DNA of 64,000 bases, from contig NC_020453.1 in NCBI RefSeq assembly GCF_000344805.1, forward strand, positions 6,915,001 to 6,979,000, given 5' to 3'. The notes under the pieces were generated by a model. That model was given only the letters and a program-made list of their open reading frames with translations. It was not told the origin of the DNA and ran no database searches. The DNA comes from Bradyrhizobium oligotrophicum S58 (lineage in GTDB: Bacteria > Pseudomonadota > Alphaproteobacteria > Rhizobiales > Xanthobacteraceae). Positions 54,479 through 62,362 of the stretch are shown in pieces. Every line of letters begins with the position of its first letter. Positions within the stretch are counted from its first letter, which is position 1. The position numbers and the translations under genes were made by a program.

Positions 54479-55402
54479 ATGCGGCGGCTTCTGTTCCTCA
54501 ACGGCATCAAGGCATTCGAGGCGGCGGCCCGCAGCGGCAGCTTCGCCGCGGCAGGCAGCGAGCTCAACGTGTCCGCGGCCGCGATCAGCCGCATGGTCAA
54601 TCTGCTCGAGCAGCGGCTCGGCGTGGTGCTGTTCGAGCGCAAGGCCAACCGGCTGGCGCTGACCGCGGCCGGCCGCGCCTATCAGAGCGGGCTGACGCCA
54701 ATCTTCGACGCGCTGTCGAGCCTGACCGCGCAGATCATGGCGCCGTCCTCGATGCGCGTGCTGACGCTCGGCGTCGGACCGACCTTCGCGATGAAATGGC
54801 TGATCCCGCGGCTCGCCGATTTCAGCACCGTGGAGCCCGACATCGAGGTGCGCATCACCACCGGCGGCGCGGCGGTGCCGTTCGGCGACGATTGGAGCTG
54901 CGGCATCCGGCTCGGCGATGGCGCATGGCCGGGTCTGGTGGCCGAGCCGCTGTTCGCCGCCGACCTCGTGCCGGTGTGCACGCCGCGGCTGGCCGCGACC
55001 TTGAAGCGGCCGAGCGATCTGAAGGGCCCGACCCTGCTGCGGGTATCTCACGCCGCCGAGGACTGGCCGCTGTGGCTGAAGACCGCCGGCGTCACCCGGG
55101 TGACCGCGCGCGGCACCGAGTTCCAGTACTACGGCCATGCGCTGCAGGCCGCGATCGACGGGCTCGGCGTCGCGATGGGCATTCGCCCCTACATCGATGA
55201 CGACCTCGCGGCGGGACGATTGGTTGCACCGTTCGCGCTGACCGTCCCAAAAGGCGAGCGCTGGTATCTGGTCTATCGCAGCTTCCAGGCCGGACAGCGC
55301 GATTTCACCGCATTTCGGCGCTGGATCATGCGCGCAGCGGCGCAGTCCGCGACACGAAATTCGCAGCGAAGAGATTCCATCAAAAAAGACGCCACCATGT
55401 GA
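54479..55402 (+). CDS. LysR-family regulator (GcvA-like)
   Basis: 307 residues from ATG 54479 (MRRLLFLNGIKAFEAAARSG). The winged-helix domain shows SFAAAGSELNVSAAAISRMV followed by NLLEQRLGVVLFERKANRL, and the effector domain runs from about residue 90 (VLTLGVGPTFAMKWLIPRLA). The GcvA/AmpR-like subgroup often controls a divergent gene. Here that is the TauE-small protein-GST operon, whose start is 91 bases away. Effector unknown. Confidence 0.92.
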   Translation: MRRLLFLNGIKAFEAAARSGSFAAAGSELNVSAAAISRMVNLLEQRLGVVLFERKANRLALTAAGRAYQSGLTPIFDALSSLTAQIMAPSSMRVLTLGVGPTFAMKWLIPRLADFSTVEPDIEVRITTGGAAVPFGDDWSCGIRLGDGAWPGLVAEPLFAADLVPVCTPRLAATLKRPSDLKGPTLLRVSHAAEDWPLWLKTAGVTRVTARGTEFQYYGHALQAAIDGLGVAMGIRPYIDDDLAAGRLVAPFALTVPKGERWYLVYRSFQAGQRDFTAFRRWIMRAAAQSATRNSQRRDSIKKDATM

Positions 55403-55468
55403 ACCCATTCACAAGTGAACAGACGAATTCATGCTGTCATTGCCGTTCGGGACATCCAGGACTGCGCA

Positions 55469-55681
55469 ATGACGTACTTGTACGAGGACTTTGCCATCGA
55501 GCCGTTCGAAGCAGGAAAAGGCTTATGGCACGCGCGGATCCGCCGCGCGGACATGACTCCAGTGGTGATCAATGGTGTTTCGTTTCCCTCTCTCGAAGTC
55601 GGCTTCGCCTGGTCGAATGCCGACATGGCGATCGCCGATGCCAAGAGCCACATCGACCGGTTCCGGAAACGTTGGGGGTAG
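55469..55681 (+). CDS. Small hypothetical protein
   Basis: 70 residues from ATG 55469 (MTYLYEDFAIEPFEAGKGLW); the frame opens further upstream to 55415 (88 residues). Soluble, no membrane segment, with a well-formed sequence (ADMTPVVINGVSFPSLEVGF, then AIADAKSHIDRFRKRWG). I do not recognise a family. Supports a real small protein by composition; no start is decisively marked. Confidence 0.6.
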   Translation: MTYLYEDFAIEPFEAGKGLWHARIRRADMTPVVINGVSFPSLEVGFAWSNADMAIADAKSHIDRFRKRWG

Positions 55682-55865
55682 TGCGGCGCTTTTGCAGCCA
55701 ACGGAGGATATCGAACGACCCCCGGGAAAAGACGGATAGCGCAGCGTGGAACAATCTCCGAGAGTGAAGTCCCCGAGAATCCACCCCCGCGCCATCTGGT
55801 TCCAAGCCAGCATTCACAACGCCAATTCGAAATGCCGAGTGTATTCGTAATGCGGACTGCAATTC

Positions 55866-56048
55866 ATGGCTGAGCCTGCCGTCAAACACCTCACCTATTC
55901 GGTTCGCACGCGATGCCCGGACTGCGATGCGGAACTGAGCATCCTCAGCGTCATCAACGGTCGCGGCGGCTCTGAGTATTGGGCCCTGCAATGCGTCGCC
56001 TGTCATGGCGTGCATCTGGACATCGTCGATCCGCCGACCCGGCATTGA
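55866..56048 (+). CDS. Small zinc-ribbon-like protein
   Basis: 60 residues starting MAEPAVKHLTYSVRTRCPDC. Two CxxC pairs (CPDC near 17-20 and CVAC near 43-46) suggest one zinc-binding ribbon. Similar short proteins occur widely in Bradyrhizobium (recalled). Function unknown. It lies upstream of uvrB on the same strand, 175 bases away. Confidence 0.65.
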   Translation: MAEPAVKHLTYSVRTRCPDCDAELSILSVINGRGGSEYWALQCVACHGVHLDIVDPPTRH

Positions 56049-56223
56049 CAGACTCACGGCGACGCGGCCGTGGCGGCGCGACGCGGCGAGAGATCGTCGT
56101 CGCGCCCCGCTGCTCCGCGGGCGATTTTCCACGACGGCGCTGCTGCCACCATGCTGTCAGCAGGGCTGGTGACGACGCGCGATCGCTCTTTCATGTCGGC
56201 GGCTCCGGCCCCATATTCGGGCC

Positions 56224-59200
56224 ATGGCGAAGACCCCCGACACCCCCAAAAAGCCCGGCCGAACTCCGAAATCCAAAGCGCACCGGCCCGACGTCCAGCC
56301 GATCGGACCGGCGCTCGCCGAGCTGCTCAATCCCGCCATCAACCGCGGCGAGAGCGGCATCGGTTCCTCGACCGGACTGAAGCCTCCGCCCGACAATTCC
56401 TGGGACCGCCGCGCCGGCGGCGAAGCCGCCGCCCATCGCGCGCGCGCGTCGACGAAGGGCAAGAGCCAGGATGTTGCCGCCCGCGACACGTCCGATCGCC
56501 CGATGCCGCTGCGGCCGAATCCGCAGCCGGCGGGGGTTCGCAAAACATCCACCAGCGACACCCGTGGCGTGCCCCCACCCAACCCTCCACCGCAGGCGGG
56601 GGAGGGCTCCCGGCGGCAAGAGCCGGGCGAAGGCAGCAGTTCTGAAGCGATAGCTGCGCAACCCGCGTCCCCTCCCCCGCTTGCGGGGGAGGGTCAGGGT
56701 GGGGGCCTCTCTCATCCGCACCAGCCGCTCGTGGAGGATGACGCCGCGACCCACCCCGGCCTCTCCGAGGCCCCGCAGGCCAATTACGGCACGACAGCCA
56801 CCATCCCGACGCTCGATCCGGAACTCGCGCGCCAGCTCGGCCTGCCCACCGCCGAGGACGACGACGAGGCCCTCGCCCGTCCGCCGCGCAACAAGATGGA
56901 GGCGCTCGGGGTCAAGGCCACGGCGGAAGCGCTGGAGTCGCTGATCCGCGAGGGCCGCCCCGAGTTCCGCAAGGACGACGGCAGCTTGCGGGTGTGGACC
57001 CCGCACCGGCCGCCGCGCCCGGAGAAATCGGAAGGCGGCGTCCGCTTCGAGATCAAGTCGGCCTATGAGCCGAAGGGCGACCAGCCGCAGGCGATCAAGG
57101 AGCTGGTCGAGGGCATCGCGCGCAACGACCGCACCCAGGTGCTGCTCGGCGTCACCGGCTCCGGCAAGACCTACACCATGGCCAAGGTGATCGAGGCGAC
57201 GCAGCGCCCGGCCATCATTCTCGCGCCGAACAAGACGCTGGCCGCGCAGCTCTACGGCGAGTTCAAGAGCTTCTTCCCCGACAACGCGGTCGAGTACTTC
57301 GTCTCCTATTACGACTACTACCAGCCGGAGGCCTACGTCCCGCGCACCGACACCTATATCGAGAAGGATTCCTCGATCAACGAGCAGATCGACCGCATGC
57401 GCCATTCGGCGACGCGCGCGTTGCTCGAGCGCGACGACGTCATCATCGTCGCCTCCGTCTCCTGCATCTACGGTATCGGCTCGGTCGAGACCTACACCGC
57501 GATGACCTTCGCGCTGAAGAAGGGCGAGCGCATCGATCAGCGCCAGCTGATCGCCGACCTCGTCGCCCTGCAATACAAGCGCACCCAGCACGATTTTACG
57601 CGCGGCACCTTCCGCGTCAGGGGCGACGTCATCGACATCTTCCCGGCGCACTATGAGGACCGCGCCTGGCGCGTGAACCTGTTCGGCGACAGCGTCGAGA
57701 ACATCGAGGAGTTCGATCCGCTCACCGGCCACAAGCAGGACGAGCTCGAATTCATCAAGGTCTACGCCAATTCGCACTACGTTACGCCGCGCCCGACTTT
57801 GGTGCAGGCGATGAAGTCGATCAAGGCCGAGCTGAAGATGCGGCTCGACCAGCTGCATGCGCAAGGACGCCTGCTGGAGGCGCAGCGGCTGGAACAGCGC
57901 ACCACCTTCGACATCGAGATGATGGAGGCGACCGGCAGTTGCGCCGGCATCGAGAACTACTCGCGCTATCTCACCGGACGCCTGCCCGGCGAACCGCCGC
58001 CGACCCTGTTCGAATACGTCCCCGACAACGCGCTGGTGTTCGCCGACGAGAGCCACGTTACGGTGCCGCAGATCGGCGGCATGTTCCGCGGCGACTTCCG
58101 CCGCAAGGCAACGCTCGCCGAATACGGCTTCCGCCTGCCGTCCTGCATGGACAACCGCCCGCTGCGGTTCGAGGAGTGGGACATGATGCGGCCGCAGACG
58201 GTCGCGGTGTCGGCGACCCCGAGCGGCTGGGAGATCAACGAGGCCGGCGGCGTGTTCGTCGAACAGGTCATCCGCCCGACCGGGCTTATTGATCCTCCCG
58301 TCAACATCCGCCCCGCGCGCACCCAGGTCGACGATCTCCTCGGCGAGGTCCGCGCCACCGCGCAGGCCGGCTATCGCTCGCTGATCACGGTGCTGACCAA
58401 GCGCATGGCCGAGGACCTCACCGAATATCTGCACGAGCAGGGCATCCGCGTCCGCTACATGCACTCGGACATCGACACCATCGAGCGCATCGAGATCATC
58501 CGGGATCTCCGCCTCGGCGCGTTCGACGCGCTGGTCGGCATCAACCTGCTGCGCGAGGGCCTCGACATTCCCGAATGCGCGCTGGTCGCCATCCTCGACG
58601 CCGACAAGGAAGGCTTTTTGCGCAGTGAAACGTCACTCATCCAGACCATCGGCCGCGCCGCGCGCAACGTCGACGGCAAGGTGATCCTCTACGCCGACCA
58701 GATGACCGGCTCAATGGAGCGCGCCATCGCCGAGACCAACCGCCGCCGCGAGAAGCAGGTCGAGTACAACACCCTCAACGGCATCACGCCGGAGAGCGTC
58801 AAGAAGTCGATCGGCGACATCCTCAACTCGGTCTACGAGCGCGACCACGTCCTGATCGAGACCGGCAGCGGCACCGCGACCGACGACGCGATCTCGATCG
58901 GGCATAATTTCGAGACGGTGCTGGCCGACCTCGAAACCCGCATGCGCGAAGCCGCCGCCGATTTGAACTTCGAGGAAGCCGCCCGCCTCCGCGACGAGGT
59001 CAAGCGCCTCCGCGCCACCGAACTCGCCGTCGTCGACGACCCCACCGCCAAGCAGCGCACCGTCCAAGGCAAGGCCGGCGCCTACGCCGGCACCAAGAAA
59101 TACGGCGACGCCGCCAATCTGCCGACCACGGCGCTGAAGGGCCGCGGCGGTGGCGGGCGAGCAAAGTCTCGAGAACGAGACCCTCTGCGGCCGACGATAG

Positions 59201-59529
59201 ACGACATCATCGGTGGCGCCTCGCGCCACGAAGGCGCTGCCTCTTCTCCCTCCCCCCTTGCGGGGGAGGGTCGGGGTGGGGGGTCCACGAGTCCCAGCGG
59301 TCGTGAGGTGAACACCGGCTCAAAGGTCCACAAGCCCCATCTCGACGAGATGCACGGCCCGGAGTCTCTGCCCTACCGCCCCAACCGCGCACTGCCCGAA
59401 AAGCCCTTCGGCAGCAGCAGCCGCATCATCCAGCCAACCAACTCGCGCGAGTCCGGCCCCGAATTCGGCCCCGCCCCGCGCTCGACCGGCGGCGCCCCGG
59501 GGAAGCGGGGTGGGTGGAAGAAGCGGTGA
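56224..59529 (+). CDS. uvrB: UvrABC system protein B, with long N- and C-terminal extensions
   Basis: Damage-recognition helicase-like subunit of nucleotide excision repair; forms the UvrA-UvrB and UvrB-UvrC complexes. Its 1101 residues far exceed the roughly 670 of the E. coli protein. The core starts near residue 275 ([20 protein letters not shown]), with Walker [11 protein letters not shown] near 305-314, the beta-hairpin [10 protein letters not shown], the helicase motif [13 protein letters not shown] and the UVR domain near 900-935 ([16 protein letters not shown]). About 270 N-terminal and 160 C-terminal residues are disordered and low complexity. Parts of these tails (about 117-161 and 1009-1020) are translated palindromic repeats. 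The core motifs are intact, so the protein should be functional. Confidence 0.95.
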   Translation: MAKTPDTPKKPGRTPKSKAHRPDVQPIGPALAELLNPAINRGESGIGSSTGLKPPPDNSWDRRAGGEAAAHRARASTKGKSQDVAARDTSDRPMPLRPNPQPAGVRKTSTSDTRGVPPPNPPPQAGEGSRRQEPGEGSSSEAIAAQPASPPPLAGEGQGGGLSHPHQPLVEDDAATHPGLSEAPQANYGTTATIPTLDPELARQLGLPTAEDDDEALARPPRNKMEALGVKATAEALESLIREGRPEFRKDDGSLRVWTPHRPPRPEKSEGGVRFEIKSAYEPKGDQPQAIKELVEGIARNDRTQVLLGVTGSGKTYTMAKVIEATQRPAIILAPNKTLAAQLYGEFKSFFPDNAVEYFVSYYDYYQPEAYVPRTDTYIEKDSSINEQIDRMRHSATRALLERDDVIIVASVSCIYGIGSVETYTAMTFALKKGERIDQRQLIADLVALQYKRTQHDFTRGTFRVRGDVIDIFPAHYEDRAWRVNLFGDSVENIEEFDPLTGHKQDELEFIKVYANSHYVTPRPTLVQAMKSIKAELKMRLDQLHAQGRLLEAQRLEQRTTFDIEMMEATGSCAGIENYSRYLTGRLPGEPPPTLFEYVPDNALVFADESHVTVPQIGGMFRGDFRRKATLAEYGFRLPSCMDNRPLRFEEWDMMRPQTVAVSATPSGWEINEAGGVFVEQVIRPTGLIDPPVNIRPARTQVDDLLGEVRATAQAGYRSLITVLTKRMAEDLTEYLHEQGIRVRYMHSDIDTIERIEIIRDLRLGAFDALVGINLLREGLDIPECALVAILDADKEGFLRSETSLIQTIGRAARNVDGKVILYADQMTGSMERAIAETNRRREKQVEYNTLNGITPESVKKSIGDILNSVYERDHVLIETGSGTATDDAISIGHNFETVLADLETRMREAAADLNFEEAARLRDEVKRLRATELAVVDDPTAKQRTVQGKAGAYAGTKKYGDAANLPTTALKGRGGGGRAKSRERDPLRPTIDDIIGGASRHEGAASSPSPLAGEGRGGGSTSPSGREVNTGSKVHKPHLDEMHGPESLPYRPNRALPEKPFGSSSRIIQPTNSRESGPEFGPAPRSTGGAPGKRGGWKKR
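56572..56705. repeat. REP/BIME-like palindromic repeat inside uvrB (N-terminal linker)
   Basis: Two palindromic units in opposite arrangement: CCCCCACCC...CCCTCC at the left end and GGAGGGTCAGGGTGGGGG at the right. The second unit has a perfect core (11-bp arms, CCCTCCCCCGC/GCGGGGGAGGG, 56670-56693). Its length keeps the uvrB frame open, encoding PPPQAGEG and [12 protein letters not shown] peptides of the type produced by such repeats in many proteobacteria (recalled). Confidence 0.8.
59248..59283. repeat. REP-like palindrome inside uvrB (C-terminal linker)
   Basis: CCCTCCCCC and GGGGGAGGG arms around a short spacer, followed by TCGGGGTGGGGGG, the same repeat type as in the N-terminal linker. 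It is in frame and encodes [12 protein letters not shown]. Confidence 0.8.
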
Positions 59530-59736
59530 GATCAGTATGTATTCAGACAATGGACTGCACTGACGATCATGAGCAAGCGTCCGCAACGACATGAGGCCCG
59601 CACCATTCCATGACTCACCCGATTTAAGCGGCACATCACCCGGCCCTTGCGAAACTGCGGAAGATCGTCAGGCACATCCGCGAGCCACGCCTTGAGATCC
59701 TCCGCAACAGTCATCCCGAGCCCGCATTGAGCGAAT
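59530..59736. other. Intergenic region after uvrB
   Basis: 207 bases. A short minus frame at 59532-59714 (MTVAEDLKAWLADVPDDLPQ) starts normally but its end is of unlikely composition, so it may be a gene remnant. No terminator with a T-run was seen for uvrB. Confidence 0.35.
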
Positions 59737-59814
59737 TGGCTGCGGGAGCCGGAGTTGAACCGGCGACCTAGGCGGCATGAACGCCCCGAGTTGTCCGAAC
59801 TGCTCCACCCCGCG
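59737..59814 (-). tRNA. tRNA with CAU anticodon, divergent, initiator-like
   Basis: Reading the minus strand gives a full 74-base cloverleaf plus G73 and encoded CCA. Acceptor CGCGGGG pairs with TCCCGC except that C1 faces A72, a hallmark of bacterial initiator tRNA. The D stem is GAGC/ACTC (one mismatch, A11-T24 kept). The anticodon stem GGGCG/CGCCT encloses TTCATGC, with CAT at positions 34-36. The variable loop is AGGTC and the T arm GCCGG-TTCAACT-CCGGC is perfect. Unlike normal initiators it lacks the three G-C pairs at 29-31/39-41, has G37 C38 and a G73. It may be a decayed or specialised tRNA-Met gene. Confidence 0.8.
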
Positions 59815-60185
59815 CGTTACGAGACAAACGCGAAGCGCTCGGACGGCTCAATGGATCGAACCTGTCAGTAACCGGAATAACCGGGACAATATTGAGGGGC
59901 GGCGCAGGATCACTAGCCTCTGGATAGGCCGATGAGGCCCGCAAGCCACGATGGCAGCTCAGGCCCGTGAGCCTAGATTTTCAGCTCCGTCGCGAGCGTC
60001 TCAAATGGGCCAGTGGGGGATATTCGACTTACCCTCTATGGCATATGGCAAACGAAGATCCCCGGTCGATGCCGGGACCGCAGCGGCGTCGGCGGCGAAC
60101 ACGGCGCGTTCGCGAACACGAGGAACTCCTCACTTCGAGCAATCGCAGTCTCGCCGGAAATCTCAGACTCCTGATTGGCCCGGCA
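59815..60185. other. Intergenic region between the tRNA and the secreted-protein cassette
   Basis: 371 bases. A plus-strand frame at 59967-60209 begins with GTG but is Arg-rich and unconvincing. It may contain the tRNA promoter, which would be on this side. I see no integrase or att-like direct copy of the tRNA 3' end. Confidence 0.4.
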
Positions 60186-60716
60186 TCATCTCGTCTCATA
60201 CTTGTCTGAAAGCGCTATGTCCCTCCTATCAATCCACGTTAGATGGATTGCGCCTCCTTCGCTAAAGGTATTATCCAGGTTGTATTGACAGACAAGAAAG
60301 TAATATCCGTAGAAGTTAAAAAGAGAATTTGATTGGAATTTTACCCTCTGACGATCTTCATCAAATGTGATGGCGAGACGTGGCAGCGATAGGAAGTTTC
60401 CAAATTTTTCACTGTAAATCTTAGAGTGGCCAAGCTTGTAAATTGAAACATCGAGAGAAACTACTCGCTCGCAATTTGCTTCAATAAACTTCTTAAGCTC
60501 CCGCACGTCGCAGCGGTTTTCATCGCATTCTATTCTTGCAACAAGCTTAGCTATTCGAATTCGATGAGCGTCCGTCAGACACGTTACTGACACATTGCCC
60601 TGAACGCCCCCAATCGCTGGGCTGCAAGGCCCTAATGTCTTCTGGTCTTGCGCCTTAGCGGGAGCGAGCGCGCTGGCAACTAGGGCAATGCACCAGAGCC
60701 AGCTAAAATTGGACAT
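60186..60716 (-). CDS. Secreted protein with CSPAI motif (cassette member 3)
   Basis: 176 residues from ATG 60716 (MSNFSWLWCIALVASALAPA), with a signal peptide ending AKAQ. Directly after it comes GPCSPAIGGVQGNVSVTCL, the motif shared with the other two cassette proteins. A helical segment with paired cysteines (ECDENRCDVRELKKFIEANC) and a beta-rich C-terminus (FNFYGYYFLVCQYNLD) follow. It is similar over its whole length to the next gene upstream, which ends immediately before this ATG (TAG-ATG). GC is visibly lower than in flanking genes. No family recognised; probably periplasmic or surface located. Confidence 0.75.
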   Translation of the reverse strand: MSNFSWLWCIALVASALAPAKAQDQKTLGPCSPAIGGVQGNVSVTCLTDAHRIRIAKLVARIECDENRCDVRELKKFIEANCERVVSLDVSIYKLGHSKIYSEKFGNFLSLPRLAITFDEDRQRVKFQSNSLFNFYGYYFLVCQYNLDNTFSEGGAIHLTWIDRRDIALSDKYETR

Positions 60717-61328
60717 CTATTTGCCATGCATGATTGTTGCGTTCGGATCGACGTTCGTGTCGTACTTGTCCGACAGCAAGACCTCCTTATCATCGACCTG
60801 ACGCAGGGTGACCGATTGAGTTCCAGTGAAAATGCCATTGCATGAAACAATATAGTACCCTTCGTATACCCACGAGCCATGATATCTATTGGCAGTCTTG
60901 ACTGCACCATTTTCATTAGTGAAATCGACGTCCATCGATAGACAGTCATCACTAACGTCCGGCTTATCCAGCCGGACGCACTGTGCTTCATGGGATTTGC
61001 GTTCAAGCTCGAGATACGCGAAATCACGGCCGGCGGAGTATCGTTGCCCTTTGCCGAGGGCACCTGCCCAAGCATGCACATGAACGATGTGACCACAATT
61101 GGCCTCCAAGAATGAGCCAAGCTTGAGACCTTTGTCCGCGTCAATCTCGCCTAAGTACTTAGCTATACGAATTCGTCGATCTCCGGTTATACATGTAACC
61201 GACACATCGCCCTGAACGCTAGCAATTGCCGGGCTACAGGCCCCCAATGTCTTCTGCTCTTGCGCTCTCGCGGGAGCGAAGGCGACGACAACTAAGACGA
61301 TGCGCCAAGGCCACTTAAAGTTGGACAT
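60717..61328 (-). CDS. Secreted protein with CSPAI motif (cassette member 2)
   Basis: About 203 residues from ATG 61328 (MSNFKWPWRIVLVVVAFAPA), overlapping the stop of the preceding gene by one base (TAATG). The signal peptide ends ARAQ, followed by GACSPAIASVQGDVSVTCI, RRIRIAKYLGEI and a C-terminal beta-rich half with SDDCLSMDVDFTN and YIVSCNGIFTG. Clearly homologous to cassette member 3, from the MSNF start and the shared LSDKY near the C-terminus. Several cysteines suggest disulfides and an extracytoplasmic location. Function unknown. Confidence 0.75.
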   Translation of the reverse strand: MSNFKWPWRIVLVVVAFAPARAQEQKTLGACSPAIASVQGDVSVTCITGDRRIRIAKYLGEIDADKGLKLGSFLEANCGHIVHVHAWAGALGKGQRYSAGRDFAYLELERKSHEAQCVRLDKPDVSDDCLSMDVDFTNENGAVKTANRYHGSWVYEGYYIVSCNGIFTGTQSVTLRQVDDKEVLLSDKYDTNVDPNATIMHGK

Positions 61329-61753
61329 TATTTGCAATCGCCTTTAACCGTAACGTTGCCGCCCACGTTGGCAATTGCAGGGCTACAAGGCCCATCTGTT
61401 GACTGGGTAACATTGCCTTGCCTTCCGGAATGAAGCTCTGGCATCAAGATCTTCAGTATTTCGATTGAGCACTGGCGCGGATCTGTTTTGTACTTGTCGG
61501 CCGTGATCGAGATACCTCGCCACTTTTCATAATCGATTTTGCCAGAAAGATCGGCGTTGATGATTTTGATTAGCACTGGTGCGCCAACCTTGACTTCTCC
61601 CTCCGTCTTTAGGTAGTCGCCAACGCGATCTGGATGAACACACATCTCTCGAACAGTATTGGTCAGGGAGGAGAGTTCCGACCCGTCAAGGGCAAAAGCA
61701 CCTGAGCCGCAGCAGCAAAGCGCCGCGATAGCGACGAGTTGGTACTTGATCAT
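61328..61753 (-). CDS. Secreted protein with CSPAI motif (cassette member 1)
   Basis: About 141 residues from ATG 61753 (MIKYQLVAIAALCCCGSGAF); a longer frame to 61798 exists but does not improve the start. The signal peptide may be a lipoprotein type (CCC), though a clear lipobox was not seen. The mature part contains REMCVHPDRVGDYLKTEG and ends in GPCSPAIANVGGNVTVKGDC. So the CSPAI motif is at the C-terminus here and at the N-terminus in the other two. First of three coupled genes. GC lower than neighbours. Function unknown. Confidence 0.72.
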   Translation of the reverse strand: MIKYQLVAIAALCCCGSGAFALDGSELSSLTNTVREMCVHPDRVGDYLKTEGEVKVGAPVLIKIINADLSGKIDYEKWRGISITADKYKTDPRQCSIEILKILMPELHSGRQGNVTQSTDGPCSPAIANVGGNVTVKGDCK

Positions 61754-62101
61754 GCTCTTCTCCCTTCTCGCAAAGGCAGATACTATTAAGACTTCCACGC
61801 AATCGAAAGTTGATCTGCGTCAATCCAGAACCAACATTCCGCCCCCACGCCGCAGCCGAAACCGCCGGCAATTTCCACCCTTCACGTGAAAGCCCGTGCC
61901 GCGCCGGCAATCCGGCCGACGCACGGCAGCCGATCATTCCGGGTCCAAGACCAGCCCAGCAAGACCACCGGCCGATCCGAGCGAACATCCGCACAGCGAC
62001 ATCAAGGTGCTCAGCCTCGTCAGCCAGAGCACCCAGCGCAACAGCGACCGCCGCATGATCATCCCATCTCTGCTGATTGAGCCACGTCACGGCCTGCGGA
62101 T
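61754..62101. other. Intergenic region upstream of the secreted-protein cassette
   Basis: 348 bases between the cassette start and the truncated GFA gene. Long frames on both strands exist, but none has recognisable domains or start signals. The promoter of the cassette must lie near 61754-61850. Confidence 0.4.
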
Positions 62102-62344
62102 TCAACCGTGTGCCGATGTTGCCGCTCGCAGCCTCATCAACCGCCAGCTTGCGCGCCGCGCCGATGACGGCTTGCTGATCAATCCCTGGAGCCATTCGAA
62201 CTCCAAGGCCTTCACACTGGCGCGGCTTCGAAACGCCGCGCCCTGCGCCTTGCGACACATCGAACAGTGGCAGTTGAGCGCACGGGACAGCGCCCCATTA
62301 ATCCTGTATTTGACGCGGCCGCACAGGCAACTGCCATGGATCAT
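62102..62344 (-). pseudogene. Truncated GFA/CENP-V-family gene remnant
   Basis: 80 residues. The first half is a typical GFA-family zinc-binding start: GSCLCGRVKYRINGALSR and NCHCSMCRKAQGAAFRSRAS, giving Cys residues in CLC and CHCxxC. From about residue 50 the sequence becomes Arg/Ser-rich and unrelated. The second zinc site (the CxxCGS part) and the rest of the usual 120-140-residue domain are missing. Deletion or recombination is therefore likely; an expressed partial protein cannot be excluded. Confidence 0.65.
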
Positions 62345-62362
62345 GCTCGCTTCTCTCCGGCC

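Noticed and set aside
56191..58464. A 757-residue minus-strand frame opposite uvrB
   Set aside because: Antisense shadow; uvrB carries all expected helicase motifs in the plus frame.
59808..61800. A tRNA-linked integrative element with integrase and att repeats
   Set aside because: No integrase gene is present and I found no direct copy of the tRNA 3' end near the cassette; only the low GC and position hint at transfer.
61686..62258. A 190-residue minus-strand frame across the gap and the first cassette gene
   Set aside because: Out of frame with both the cassette gene and the GFA remnant, no domain and no start signal; could hide a remnant but cannot be supported.
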